Positions 25,244 to 39,546 of a stretch of 64,000 nt of DNA are shown in pieces. The notes below the pieces were generated by a model. It did not search any database, was not told the DNA's origin, and was given only the letters and a program-made list of their open reading frames with translations. Made by a program: the position numbers and the translations under genes. This stretch comes from Seriola aureovittata. Taxonomy: Eukaryota; Chordata; Actinopteri; Carangiformes; Carangidae. The stretch spans positions 11,437,694-11,501,693 of the forward strand of contig NC_079369.1 of NCBI RefSeq assembly GCF_021018895.1, in the 5' to 3' direction. Numbering within the stretch: position 1 is the stretch's first letter; each line of letters opens with the position of its first letter.

Positions 25244-27556
25244 ATTCATTTAGCTGCTGTTCACACGACTTGTTCATAGAAGCAGGTACAGTATTTAACA
25301 AAAAAAAAACCTTGCCTAAAATTACTAACAGCCTGGGATATATTGACAGTGATCGATGTCACTACCTCTTGCAATAGAGACTGTATAGAAATCTCTACAT
25401 TACATACAGGAGGAAAAAGAGCTACATGATACTAAAAGTGGGCAGGTAGTGGGAAACAAATGAAGAACACAAATACTCTAACGTTAGAGTTCTTTGACTC
25501 ATTCAGTGATCACAGGATGAGGTATGTTCACTGGGCTGCCTTTTCTGCAGGGAATCTATATGCAAAACATCTGCACCAGAATTAATGTATGAGGAAGAGG
25601 GTGTCCTGGTGGCCTAGTATGAAACTACAGGTGAACTTGAGACTGCACAGAGATGTTGAGAGGGTGAAGAAGGTTAACACTGAAGCATTGTTAGCACGCA
25701 AACAAACTAAATGCAAAAAAAGCAAATAACACATTATTGTTTGCTCAAGTTCAATAATTCCTTGTGTGATAATAATTTCTCTTCACAAAAAGACTTTATG
25801 TGCTTGCAGAAAAACTTTTTCTGTGTTCAAAATGTCCAATTAGTATAGTAGCATAGTAACAATATCTCCAGTTCAATTTCACCAGCAACATACCAGACTC
25901 TTGCTTTTATATACCTGCTGTTACTGCTCTACTATCACTGGCTTTTATTATGAATTCTACTGTTTTTACTGCTATGCAGGCTAGTTCTTGAACTATAAAT
26001 GGAGATCTATTTATTAAAAGTCTCACTGCATTCACTGTATGTCCTCAGCAAATCTTCAAAATTACACTGGAGAGAGGGAATCCCTCACGAGGTGACCTTT
26101 GATGTTCCTAAGGATAGAGGGATCAATTACTTTCTTCACGATTACAAGGGGTGGAAAAAAATTATTCATGTCCTATAAGAGTCGTGATTCTTAACTTTTA
26201 TGATCGGCAACTGGTTTAAAGATTGAAAGTATATGTGTTTGTATGCTGTTAACAATGTTATGTTGTATGAACAAAAAATGGGGAACTCAACTGTGAGAGC
26301 ACTGTGGAAACCCCAGATGATATATAGTGTGCAGACAAGACTTATTTTGTAGTTCCTCTTCAAAGAGGGTAAGTGTTTGGGTGCATTTTGGATTAAATAA
26401 TGCAATCATCAGCTTTGAAGGAAAAAAATATTTTGCTAAACCTTCTGCTACTCCAGACCAAGTTATGCTTTACAAAAGATTTTTAGCTACTAATGTTGAA
26501 CAGTAAATTACACTTTAATTGCATTATTATCATACAGGCAGAAGACTGTACGACGCTTTCAAATAAATGCATAAATGCTAGTTGGGTTGGGAACTGAAGC
26601 AAGGACCTAAAATTAGAGTCCCCTTTTCCATGTTCTGAATTAAGTTCTGAATCGACAATTGATTCTGATCCAAATCGTGAAATTCCCAGAGACTCTCACT
26701 AATGATAACATTGTTAAATAATCACTTATAGATAATCTACAGAATGTGAGAAATTATGACAAATCAAAGGTTTTAAGATGTAGACAACAAATGTTTGGTG
26801 TTGTTACTTCATAAGAGTAAGAAGACTAAATAAGTGATACATTTTTGGTTAATGGCCTGGCATGTGAGGTAAATCTGAGGCCACAGTGGCGATGCCCACC
26901 ACAGTCGCTAATAACATGATCAGCACGCAAACCCCATGTTGCGTCTGTCACGAGATCAGTAGAATTGTATTCATCTAAAATCTCTATCTGTTTCTCTGTG
27001 CCCTCCCTCCTCCTTCCATGCTGCCTCTGCGTCCCTCTCTCCCTCTCCATCCTCCCCGAGGGCCTTGCCGGCCTTGGCACAAAGATGCCAGCCTGTCTGC
27101 CCACATTTCCCTTGGCACAACGGTGGCAGCTGGAGGCCTGGATGCCCTGTCTGCCTCTATACTCCCCAGTATATCACACATACACACAGACACACACATG
27201 CACGCACTCCACATTCACAGCCTGCAGCCAGACGGGTGTCACCATGTGTGTGCCAGGGGTAACAGCACCCACAGGAGGGGTGGGCTGGAGGGAAGGAGGG
27301 AGGGGAGGGGGAGAAGGAACAGGGAGGGGTGGAAGAAGGGGGTGGGTGGATGGGCGCTTGGTCTCTCAGACAGCCAGATGCTGCCAATTAACTTCTCCGG
27401 CCACCACAGGGCTGTAGGGGGAGAGTCTGGCACCTGTACCAGCCAACTCCCCCACCCGCCTCCCCAAAACAAACACACTTTCTTGTGGCTGATGGTAGTA
27501 GCACCATTGTGTGTGGGAGATGAGGGCCACATGTCACCTCAGAGCATCGGAGACAA

Positions 27557-27558
<2 letters not shown>

Positions 27559-27642
<84 letters not shown>

Positions 27643-27658
27643 GCACACACACACACAT
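27559..27658. repeat. AC microsatellite, about 50 units
   Basis: About 37 uninterrupted AC units, then ACGC and CGCG interruptions and a terminal AC run. The 223-codon frame ending in it is a His-Thr artefact. Confidence 0.96.
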
Positions 27659-28210
27659 ACTCACCATGCACACACCTGTATTACAGTAAGTGTACTCTCT
27701 TGGTCTTTGACTAAATAATCTCTTCTCAACAAGTGTGGCACAGGTCACATCACTGTCTAGTCATGTCCAATCTATCTGATATATCTATCTATCAGCCAAT
27801 GTTAGCAATCAGGTGATTGTTTGGTTGGTTGCAGGAACAACTAAAGTGAAAATCAAACTTAACCACTGCACTCTGAGATGACTTCACTGTGACTTCTATT
27901 GAGAGAGAACAATGTGTTTTGCCTGAGGCCTCTTCAAGTTTTCTCAGTCGAATTACAAGAGCACTCACAGGTGTGATGAATACATATACATGGGTCACAT
28001 GACCAATTATCATCATCTGTCATTTTTCGTAGTACGTTAACATTTTTTCAAAAGATAAACATATTACAAAAGGTAAACATTTTTCCAAAAACATGACAAT
28101 GATATTAAACATTATCAAAAATACAGCATTTTATATATTACTCAGTGTTACAAAAGTAAGACTATGTAACACAGAAACTTTAACAATGTAACTTCAAGTT
28201 TGATTTTCAT

Positions 28211-28256
28211 GTATGTATATATATACACACACACACACACTCACACACACATATAT

Positions 28257-28312
<56 letters not shown>
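28211..28312. repeat. AC-AT-GT palindromic microsatellite
   Basis: An AC run (28224-28250, one T interruption), an AT run (28251-28279) and a GT run (28280-28312) lie in series. The 5' AC half is the reverse complement of the 3' GT half, so the tract forms a near-perfect inverted repeat centred near 28265. Confidence 0.95.
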
Positions 28313-28315
<3 letters not shown>

Positions 28316-30819
28316 TGTCAGACTGTGTTGGTGATTATACTAGACAGAAGGAATTACAGGCTATTACAGAAGAGAGCCTGTGGCTGCAGCAGCCAGAGCT
28401 GTACTGCCCTTAAAGGCTTATGGCTCTCAAAAAGCCAGCCTATTATTCCCACCACAGCACACAGCTGCTTGCTGAACGTCAAAGATATAAATATAGAAAA
28501 CAAGCATGAATCTACGCTGTGATATACCACTTGCATTTCATAGTTTCATTTGAAAACAAAGTATTACCCTTTTGGAAGACCAAATAGCAAACCAAGTGTG
28601 GTGCTTGCCTGCAGGATAGTAGGCTGCCATTCACACTGGACAAATAACTATCTGATAAAACATACATGACAAGGACAAAATGTGAACAAGTCTGGAAGGC
28701 AGGTGATATTCTGTATTTTTCTTATTGTGTCTAGCATTGACTCAATAAAGAACAAACGTGGGATTCAAAGCAGTAATACTGTATTTGAATCCATTAAGTT
28801 TTCTCCTCACCTTCTGTTCTTTTCAACCATACTACATTGTCAAGTGCACAGATAACCCTGAACAACATTGTTACAGCTGGTTTCAAATACCTTGATCCTG
28901 AAATGGCTTTCTGGGCTTTGAAAAGTCAAACGTTTTTAGTTAAAAAAAATAGTAAACTATGACGAAAATGCTTCAGGCAGAAATATGTAGTTACATTTGT
29001 ATCAAAACAGATACAGCAACATCAGTGAGAGTGAATTTTGTGTTCATGTGTGCCAGAGAACAGCCAGCTTCTGCTTGTCTGCTCTGATTTGAATGAAGAC
29101 ATGATGAGTCCTTATAGCCATTATATCTGAATAAAATGGGTCACAGATAGTTCAGAGATGTTCTATCATAACATTTAATCTGAAGAAACAGGATATGGTG
29201 AATGCTGAATAAGGAACATGTCAAACTAACTTGTGTGGCTCCAGTGTCTGCACAATCAGAAATTCAGTTTCTTTCACAAAGTTAATTCTATAAAATTTTA
29301 TATCTGGCCTGGCTAAACAAATAAAAAGAACTCTCAAGACACAAAAGTAAGAAAGAAAGAGACCAACTGCTCTTGGAAGGAGGACGGATGTGTAGCCCAG
29401 TTTGAAATATTTGTCAATATGAGGTTCACACTCTGACAGAAAATAATTATTCTGCTCATGAAAGTATTTCTGCGAGCTCGTGAAAGTAGTCAATCTCATG
29501 CAAACTGTAACTTTGCATCCTTCACTAAAGCAATCACGGATTTAGTTAGGTGTAAGGTAATTATGTTAACAATCAAATTAAGAAGAAACAACAACAACAA
29601 CGGCGGCCTCATCATTCACGGTATACTCACACACACACACAAACACACAAACACACGTACACGCACATACATATATATGGCCCTGTCCATCAGATGAGCC
29701 TGTTCCCTTGCCTTTCTGAGTGACAGATGACTTGTCACAGAGCTAAAAGGGAGAATATTTTACTGCAGATTGAAAGAGGAGGAAAAGGAGAGATGGGGAG
29801 TAGAGGGAAAAAAAAGAGAGAGAAATTGCTCCATTACACCAGAGAGGTAAATCATTCAATGTGCTGGAGATCACAGAATGGCATTTACATTTACACACGT
29901 TCTCATGGGCACATATATGAACATGATTCACCCAGTCTCTGTCTTTGTTGCTGCATTTGCTCTCTCTCTCTCTCCATTTCACACATATGCTGAAGTACTC
30001 ACATACATGCAAAAACACGCACACGCACACACACACAGATCATCAGAATCCAGGCATGAGAAAAGCTGAGAGGCTGGATCAATGTTGGGCTCTGGTGATT
30101 AGCCTTAATTGAGGAAAAAGAGCTATGGGAACAAAGAAACATTATGACCTTTTCCCTGTCTGCACACACCACACGCTAATAAGACACATTCACATAATAT
30201 CATACTGACCAGAATCGTCTAACTACATCAAAAGCACTTTCTCATAGGAACAGTATGCAAATGGCTGGCACAGAGAGAAAAACAAACCCCGCAGATAATT
30301 GACTATCCTTGCCATGTTTCTGTGCGTGAATGGCAATTTCCACTCTCTCTGTCGAGTGCATGCTGATTATTCTATCAGACAAAAAGAGGTCCGTGTGTGA
30401 TGAAAAGATTGGCAGTGTTTCACATCCTGGTGCTGTGGAATGGCCTGTCTCTCTTTCTGTCTCTCAGGCACTCTTAGTTCTCTTTCTTCCTACATCCTCT
30501 CTGTCACTCTCTCGCTCTCTCTCTCTGCGCGTGTCAGTTCATGACTGAGTCAAATACCACTTGTCAGGAGAGCGCTGTTTGGACTGACATGAGATAAGAA
30601 CAGTTACATGTTATTCCTCACGGCTGCTGGACAAGGGAATAAGACTGTGATATGCAAGTAATGTGTGGACCAATGGCAATCATAATACTGAGGCCTGCAG
30701 TGTAGAGGGACAGACCTACTACAGACACAGAACAGGTTCATAATTAAACACATTTCAGGTATACGAACTCTGTATAGTACAGCCCATGATTTACAGTGTA
30801 ATTTTGTTGTATGAATCAG

Positions 30820-31035
30820 GTACCAATAAAACACTTAAAGTTTTCTACTGGTACTGCAGCTATTCTCCCCTTATTGTTCTTTAATTATATCACCTACAAT
30901 CATTGCCATCCTTATTCTGTCTTGCCTTGTTTTCATTTATGTTTTATTTATTTACTTTGTGTCTTCTTACTCTGTAAAGCGGCCTTGGGTACCTTGAAAG
31001 GCGATATTAAAAAAAAGTTATTATAATCATTATTA
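30820..31035 (+). mobile_element. 3' tail of a LINE-type retroelement (5'-truncated)
   Basis: The segment ends GTAAAGCGGCCTTGGGTACC (30976-30995), TTGAAAGGCGATATTAA, then a TTATTATAATCATTATT tail. This is the recurrent 3' UTR ending of fish LINEs, in which 'TTGAAAGGCGCTATATAAATAAA' precedes a short tandem tail. No ORF part remains. The 5' limit is uncertain; the certain part is about 30970-31035. Confidence 0.65.
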
Positions 31036-31340
31036 AGGTTGTTGCCATCTTTTTTTAATTGTATTTATTACTTCATCTAAATTCTGTCTTATTTTTTTCC
31101 AGTTTGAAGTTGGGTGGAACTAAGCTGGAGTCCAGTTCGCTGAGGTCACCAACTAACTCTATATACTTAAAGAGTAACTGCATCCAGGCTAATAATCCTC
31201 TTTGTGCTGATGCTTTGCACACGCCCAATGCAGTACTGCACTTCACAATGCACAGTACTGCAATGCTACATCACAGTCAGGTGTGGTCAGAAGTGCAACA
31301 AACCCCTAGAGGTCAGTGCAGCAATGCATTGCTTTCATAG

Positions 31341-31632
31341 GCAGGTGTGTGCCTGTCTAATGTCCAATCAATTTAATTGACCACAGGTGGAATCCAATCA
31401 AGGTCTGGAAACATCTCAAAGATGATCAAGAGAAATGGGAGGCATGTGAGCTAAATTTAAAATGTCATAGCAAAGGGTTTGAATACTTAGGTCAATGTGA
31501 TATTTCAGTTTTTTCTTCTTAATAAATGTGCAAAAAATTGAGTGTAGATTGATGAGTGAAGATTTTACCATAAGGCTGCAAGATAAAATGTGAAAAAATA
31601 AAGGGGTCTAAATACTTTCTGAATGCAATGTA
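31341..31632 (+). mobile_element. Tc1/mariner right-end remnant
   Basis: The segment begins GTGTGTGCCTGTCTAATGTCC, which matches the sub-terminal sequence common to fish Tc1-like elements, through GACCACAGGTGGAATCCAATCA and CATAGCAAAGGGTTTGAATAC. It closes with a terminal inverted repeat (about 31570-31632) ending AAATACTTTCTGAATGCAAT then GTA, the usual outer tip with its TA target. The transposase gene and left end are missing, so it is a dead partial copy. Confidence 0.85.
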
Positions 31633-32002
31633 GGTGTATCTGAACCACAAAATGAAACCAACTGATTTTTTATACTACATTAGTTCAAGGCTCATGTTAA
31701 TACAGGATCTATTGAAGATGGAGGCTTATTGAAAAAACGCAAAGGACAGGGGCTGAATTGATACTCTTTGAAGATGAGATTCCCAAGAAATTGGTTGCTG
31801 CTTTAATCAGATGGAAGAATACCTCTGAGAAATGGAAAGGGTTAATGTGAATACACCCCCACTCCACCCATCCATAATCACACATATATATACTAACATA
31901 CACATACATTCACATAAACAATGACAATGTAAAAACTTGCGCTTGTTAGGTTTGTTGCCCAGTTTTCATTTTGCTCTCTCACTTACACACTGAAATACAC
32001 AA

Positions 32003-32030
32003 ATACACACACACACACACACACACGCAC
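32003..32030. repeat. AC microsatellite (short)
   Basis: About 12 AC units followed by GCAC. Confidence 0.85.
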
Positions 32031-32257
32031 ATAAACACACAGAAAGCGATTATCACCAAAGGTGCGTACGCCTGCTTGTAGCTGTTCCCACAGGGAAACT
32101 AGCTGTACAGCTTCTCCACTCTCATTTTTCATTGTCTGCTTATGATGCCCCATGTGAGCACACTGACTTTCATTTAACCCCTCACAGCACACACGCAAAC
32201 ACACACTCACATGCATGTATGACGCCGACCCCTCCTTTCTGTTTCCATCTCTTTCTT

Positions 32258-32494
<237 letters not shown>

Positions 32495-32744
32495 CTTCTC
32501 CCTACACTCCTGTGTTTCATTGCAGTGGCTAAAATGAAGCTGTATAGGCGTGTCCACCACCCGCTGCAGCCACACAGTGAGGCTACTGTGACTTTTTACA
32601 ACCACTGCTTTTTTTCCCAGTCAGACACAGCTGTAAGATATAAGAGAACAAAAGTATTGTAATATCCAAGGTGGGTCAATTCAGCCATGTATATTCAAAC
32701 AATATAATTCTTTTCTTCTTTATTTTTTTGCTAAAGTACCCCAA

Positions 32745-32915
32745 GGTGAAAGAAACGTTTCCAGTTAACCAGAGAAAGGGGAGGGTCACCTGCACAGGCG
32801 CACCCATGAGACAGGTGTGGAGTCAGTGTCTTGCTCAAGGACTCTAAAGAAAATAAATGCCTGGGTGTTAGCTGAAGGTCTCCTCATTCACTGGACCACA
32901 CTGCTGGTCTAAATG
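32745..32915. mobile_element. Possible diverged teleost interspersed repeat
   Basis: It contains GTCAGTGTCTTGCTCAAGGAC (32823-32843) and a following 'CTCCTCATTCACTGGACCACACTGCTG' block. Together these resemble a dispersed fish repeat in which 'TCTTGCTCAAGGACACTT' is the hallmark. Only partial similarity is recalled, and the boundaries are guesses. Confidence 0.4.
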
Positions 32916-34275
32916 CTGCACATACTGTACATCCACCTACGTACATCGTAGAATACGTACAATGTTAGCGCTGCAAATGTTAATAAATGTGCTACATGTG
33001 AAACATGTAGGCCACACCAATTTTTCTCACAGTGGGTGGAGTTTCTGCCCTAACACCTCTAATTCATTTATGGACAGCAATGGTCTAATTTAACTTCTCT
33101 GTTGTTGTTTTTCTGTTCTAAACTTGTTAATAATGGATTGCTCTGAAGTTGACAAAGGGCCATCCATACAGATACAGTAACATTTGTTGTAATGGTATGA
33201 AATCCTGGACTGTTGAACATAAAATATTTTGGTTTTTAGTCATATTTTTCACTGTTGATGGTGTGCCATGAAATACAGACATTCATATCGCCCTCAGGAT
33301 GAAGTGAAATAACTCATTTAAATAAATGTCTGTTAAGTAACTATCTATTGCCTAATCAGGTACCACAATGGTGATCAAGCCTATGGCCTGCTGATTAAAG
33401 TATAGCAATATTTGTATATTTACAGTATTTTGAACTGGGTGTCTGTGGCAACATTCCCAGAAAAAAATTGCTGTATTAATGTGCTGATAATGCAAACCGA
33501 ACATTTCTCGCCTCATTACACTAGTGAGCAATGTTTTAATGTCATCATGCTACAGTACTTAGCATGATGGCAGACAATGATGGGTATGCTAAAAATACAT
33601 TTTTATTTCATTTTGGCAATGATCCCTCCACTTCCATACCATGTAGGTTGACTTCTTGCGAAGACCATTGTTACTTCTCTTTGCAAGCAGCTTTTCAATA
33701 TTTAAGACTGGAATAAGAGACATGAGCATCTTTTCTTCTGTGGAGAAAGAGCTATCCCACAATCCTGTTCATTAGTAGCTAGATCAGTAATATGCTGTTA
33801 ATTTTAAAACAGGTTTTACTGAAACATGTTCACTGAAAACCCTTCAGGGAAAAATGAATAAATTAGGCTACTAATTGCAGGGTTATAGACAGACTAATGA
33901 TGCACTAGTTATTTAATAATTGGTACCTTATTGTTAGACACTGCATTGTTCACCTTTTGAATTGATACGATCACAAGGGTGGGGAAAGGAAAAAAGGTGG
34001 TTTATGAAATCTGCAAAAAGTTCATTTTTAACGTGTGTTTTTCATATGTTTTTGCATCTTTCTAATATCACTTTCCATGTAGTTCCATGAATGGTAGTAC
34101 CTCCTCCAATAATCAATTAAATAAAATTCAAAAATAAGAAATATCCTATATCTGAGTTGAAGTTTAGTATTTTGTGCCTGCAGCAAAGACTGCACTTATA
34201 CTACAACTGCTCTGCTGCCCTTACCCTGTCATCATGAAGGGAATGTGTTAACATGTACTGGTGTGTTTGTGGCGC

Positions 34276-34276
<1 letters not shown>

Positions 34277-34339
<63 letters not shown>
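34277..34339. repeat. GT microsatellite, about 31 units
   Basis: A pure GT run preceded by GGCGCGC. Confidence 0.96.
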
Positions 34340-34340
<1 letters not shown>

Positions 34341-36799
34341 TGTCTGCATGTGTGTACTGATTGATGCCTTCCAGGGCAGTAGCGTGATTGAAACACCTCC
34401 TCACCATAAAGCTGTCGTGCGCGTGATGGAGTCGCAGGGTCATTTTATGCATCACACCTGTCCCCCTTCCTCGCCACGCTGACACGCAATCAAATAGGAA
34501 AATGGGCGTATTTGTTTTCCTGGCCTTGAGAGGGCTTGTGCGGAGGGTTGTATATTTCTGTGTGTATGTGTGTGTGTGGTTTTGTGCCTTAATGTGTGAG
34601 TCCTACTCACTCACACATAAAGTCAGAGAAAGACAGGGAGACAGAGAAAGCGTGACGGAAAGAAAGAACAAGAGAGAGACCTGATGAATACAGAGAAGTG
34701 ATGGCTGACTATTAAAGATGGACAACTTAACATTGAACAACCTGCTACAAAAATACACACAAGCACAAAGTGGTGGAAATTAAATAAGCGCATTTACTCA
34801 ATCATTGCACTCGTACACTTACATTGAAATAACTGAAATTTTGTTTCATACTTCTATTCTACTCCATTTCTGGGAGAAATATTTACATATTCACAGTTCA
34901 TCAGTTGATACGGTTTATATAAAGTAGATAAAATTAGCTCCCTCTAGACCAGTTACACCATTAAAATGCATTTTAATGCAACTTGAAACAATAATCAACA
35001 AAAGCTTGCTAACCATAAGATAAATAAGCAGCTCCATTTCTCTGAGTACCTGTTTGCTCTAATGAGCTTTGCTGTTGGTCAACCCCCAGCCTGAACTTTA
35101 ACAGATCAGTGCACTCACTGTTGAATCAGGTGGTGGCAATTTATTATAACCGACAACACGGAGCGTGCTGAGGATGCGGTTTGTAGGCTAGGTACCGTAT
35201 GTATTCAAAGCAGCAGCAGTTTGTACCTTGGCTCTGTTCTGCTTTCCAATGGCATTTAATGTTAAAGTGAAGGCAAAGACTCTTCAAGATGTGATACACT
35301 CTTACAGTAGCTGGGCTTGAATATCCAATAACATTCCCACACCCAGCCCTTGAGGTGTTCAGACAGCAGAGGACTACCCACCATAAGCTGTCACCATCTA
35401 AACCCCACGAATCTGTGCCTACAGCCAGCGATTCCAACGGTGCCATAAGCAACAAAAAACCCAATGCATGGGGAAAAGATTTCAGTGGTATACAAAGCAT
35501 GTCTACAATTTATAAATTGTCTTCCCTGGAGATGAACTTGACACATTTACTCTGCTATTGAAAGCAGAGGCGTGTGGTTTGATCAAGGCGGGCATTAGAC
35601 CATTCCTACAAAAGAAAGTAGACTATACGTAAATGTTATTCAGCCTCAAAACACTAGTATAAATCTGGTCATGTCACAGGCTTTGGGAACAATTAATGTA
35701 CTGCTTCTATCCAACTTCCACAGTCTGGATTTGAAACTCCTCAGCTCGTTAGTATTCCAAACTCATGACAATATCTCACAAAACATTATTTCTTTCAAAA
35801 TCAGAAGAAACGCACCAATTAATAGATATCTTAAACACATGTTCCTGTGAATGTGGAATGACGGTCAGGCGAGCAAGAGGTACGCGGGATGTGAACTGCA
35901 AAGTTTTGGCCCCATGTAGGCAGATTGTTCTTTATCAACATGTAATATAGCAAAATATCAATGGTGATTAAAAAAAAGGTGGAATTATGGGTTTTGTTTT
36001 CTGATTTTTCCTCTCAGTCTCACTTTATTGTTGGAGCAGTTGATAACAGCACGACCCAGAGAAACACATACTCTGTTAAAACAGGACACATTTCTTTAGA
36101 TTATAACCTTTACTTTAATGGTATTCAGTAACTAGGTTATATTTTCAACATGTAACATATTCGATAGAGTTTTCTCTACAGATGTCTTAGTAGTTAAAAA
36201 TTGCCATCCTTTACATACATTACAGTGTGGGCTTACAAATGAGGTGCCACCACAGTAATGACAGCTTGTTTACTTTCGCCTACAACCCGGATTTGTTTAT
36301 ACTTGCAGTAGCCAAAGTTACTTCTTCAATAAAACATAAACAAATACAGATTTTCAGGTTTGTGTGAAAAATTACATGCGCAGTGTTCATTTGACGGGCT
36401 ATTTATTTGAAAAGGAGGGTTGACAGAGTTTACTTGTGAGTTATATTGTATAAGACTATATGATTCATTTCTGACTGCATTAATTCAAATGCAACTCCAA
36501 AATTGCCCTCTTAAACACAATACATGTCTTTGAATGTAACATGTGGACCGAGATATCTTGAATTACAGTTGATACCTTTAGAAAAACAAAACATGTATGT
36601 GTCAGGCTGGGGGTGCTTTTAGTTCATCTTTAAAAAAAAAAAAAAAAATTAAAGTGTGCTTATTTTCCATTCTAGCGTCGCCAGTACACATCTGATGGAG
36701 AAATCTGAACCATCCTTTAATTTCTATCCTCCTCACTTGATGATTTTCCACTGTACTACCGACTCACTGTAAAACAGAGCAAACCTGTCTGCTGAGAAA

Positions 36800-37010
36800 C
36801 ATTTGGGAAACCAGCCCCAGATCTAAAAATAGCCTAGAAAGGCCCCTAAAATAATGACCCTGGCTGGCTGCCGTAGTGTTTAAGGCTGGCAAGACAAACG
36901 ACTTCCATTCCCGCTCAGTGTCTTTAATCAGCTTGTGATAATTAACGCCACACTCCATTGGCCAAACAAATATCTTTGTCAAGGTGCTCATTGCTGTACA
37001 AGTTCTTCTC
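36800..37010. promoter_or_regulatory. Candidate conserved noncoding block with a MEF2-type site
   Basis: Non-repetitive, balanced-composition DNA with CTAAAAATAG (36823-36832), an exact fit to the MEF2 consensus YTA(A/T)4TAR. TGATAATTAACG and CCATTGGCCAA elements follow downstream. Conservation is not tested, so function is inferred from motif and composition only. Confidence 0.25.
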
Positions 37011-37179
37011 CTGTTCTCATAGACAAGATAACAAGCAGTCTTTAATTGCCTTAATTTTGTGTAGTAGCATTATAGACTTTACCCTGTGCTGTTGGCGGCT
37101 CTCGTCCCTCTCTGTTTCCCTTCCTTCTTCTTCCCTCTTTCCCTCCTTCCCAACAAGTACATAAAATATTTCATCATGT

Positions 37180-37530
37180 TGGGCTGGTGGGCAGTGGTAG
37201 TGGCATCAGACTTTAATAAAGTGAATGACCTTGTGGGATTGCAGAGGGGATAGATTAAGTTTGCCTTCCCTACTGTCAGAAGCAGCCACCTCTGTGGGGT
37301 TTCTTATCTGGAGCTTTACTTAATTACCTGCTTTAATTCTAACATTCTCTAAAATGACCCCTCACCACGATGAGACAAGCTGTTTTAATTAAACAAATGA
37401 ATATGTCGCTTATCGGGCGGGATCAGAGCTCTCGTTTGTCACAGTAACAGTTAAGGATGCTGCTGATGATCACGTTATCAGCGACTGCGCCTGGGTTTCA
37501 CCACACACAGAGGAAGGAGGCAGCCGATGC
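37180..37530. promoter_or_regulatory. Candidate conserved noncoding block
   Basis: A long unique stretch with TTAATTACCTGCTTTAATT and TTTTAATTAAAC homeobox-type cores and a GATAAG-like TTATCTGG. It has no coding frame and no repeat similarity. It reads like a vertebrate developmental enhancer, but this is a judgement by eye. Confidence 0.25.
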
Positions 37531-39546
37531 TATCTAGTTACTGTATGTGGTGCCACGGTAGAGATACAGAAGATTACAAAAAGGCCCATTAGATATAGCA
37601 GACATGTCCACTTAGTCACATTGTAATCAGATGAGTCTCATAATGTAGCTATCTGTCCCTTATTATGGTGGTAAAAAGGTTTATAGCCCAAAGGCAGAGG
37701 AATCTGGGTGAGGAGTGCAGTCATAAGAAAAATAAACATGAGGAAAAAGGAAAAGTACAACTAACCAAAAGAAAACCAAAAATAGTTTAGCAGCTATCCC
37801 CAAAGTCACTGACACTGGCCAGCTTGTTTATGGTAGTTATACAACAATATTTTAGAGTGTGCAGAGGGTTCCTGGTCAGCGCCGCCTGACCAAATTTAAT
37901 GGGAGAAATGTCAGAGAAACCATTATACCAGCAGGGGCACACACAGCCCTATTACATATGGCTGCTGGCTGCTAATGTGTATTAGCAGGAGACAGAGGAA
38001 GCAAGGTGAAGATAAGTGATTTTGCAGTAGCTGGATAAGTAGGACAAAGGAGGGAGGGAGTGTGTTAGGGAGGATGAGACAGAGAAAACAGATTGGGAAT
38101 GGACTGGACACTGCTAGCCCCAGACTGAGAACAATTTGTGAGTTATTTGCAGTTTGGAGTTATTTGTGGTTTAAAGATGCGAGGAAACACAGGCTCAAAG
38201 CTCAGTGGAGAGTTATCGAGACCCCACTGTGAAACCTCGAGGTCACAAGTAGAGTCTTTGTGCTATACCGTGCGTGTCTACAGCTATATATAATGTTCTC
38301 GAGCAAGACATTAACTGGAAAAGCTTGTTCAATGTAGGAGTTTAAAAAGAAAAAAGCAATCTAAAGGTTCAATCAAATCAAAACAGTACTGCTGGAGCAT
38401 CTCAAAACACCAACCACTAAAACAAGGTGACAGCGGTATTTTCTGTCCTTTAATAATTTAGTGAGGATTGAAGGCTGCTCTTGGCAAGAGTATGAGTTTG
38501 CTGTGTTTGTGTCTGTCAGCAGCAAAATTCCAAAACACTGTATTTTTTTTTTTTTACTAGAATGGGGCACCTTGCCCAGCCCAGGAATCCCAAATGCACA
38601 GAAAAAATACAGAGCGGCGTGCCTTACTGCCAAACACATTAGCTTTCGTTCTTTATTTAAGCCTTTGTCAAACTATCTGCGGTACTTCACTCACACAACC
38701 ACTTTTTTCAAGGGCTCACTGGCCAAATTTTGCCACTCGACACCAGTGGTGCAAGAGTGTGGTGGTATTAAAGGAACGAGGGGGCTCCTCAACTTGGTCT
38801 TTGACAGCCCCCTTGAACTCTGTGGGCCTGGTGATAAAGTGGCTTGATGAGTGGGCAATCTCTGTCTGCCAGCTGCTGGTCTGGCCAGGGGAGCTGGGAA
38901 GGTGCCAGAGTGAGTGAAGACCCACTCCATACAACAAACACACACACACACACAGTGAAATGTGAATGCGAATGAACGTGAAACATGAATGTATGCTGGC
39001 CCATGTTTGGCCCATACCTGAACACACACTCATCGGATACATACATACTCACACGTGTTTCATACAATGAATACAAAAGCCCACATATAAAGAAATTATT
39101 ATGCCAAGCCGAGATATAGACATTGAATGAGCTGATCAAATGCAAATCTGCAAATCACTTCAGTGTTAACTCACTCAGGAGTGTGTGTGCCATCATGTGT
39201 ATGTGAATTTCAATATTTAAATCCCAGTGCCACATGAAATATTGTAACAAATCTGAACTCTGACCTGTCCACTGAATGCATCAAAAAACATTCTTATTTA
39301 TATATTCATTCATTTTTACAGATGGCCGAACAGAATGCATCACTGGGTCTCTATACTTTGACTCTATAGACTCTGGTGATCTCTATCTCCATCTCTTATA
39401 CTGGCTTACCTGTGTGCCTCTAACACACACACGCATGCCAAGCACCAACAGCCTAGAGATTACTGCTCTTCGTAAAGCAGAACACCTACTGAATGCTAGC
39501 AGCGTGAATTTAGGGATGCTAATGATGGTTTGACAGTTGGTCTGTC

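Noticed and set aside
25605..25630. GTCCTGGTGGCCTAGTATG as a fragment of a tRNA-derived SINE head
   Set aside because: Only about 19 bp resemble such a head; no B box, tail or duplication follows.
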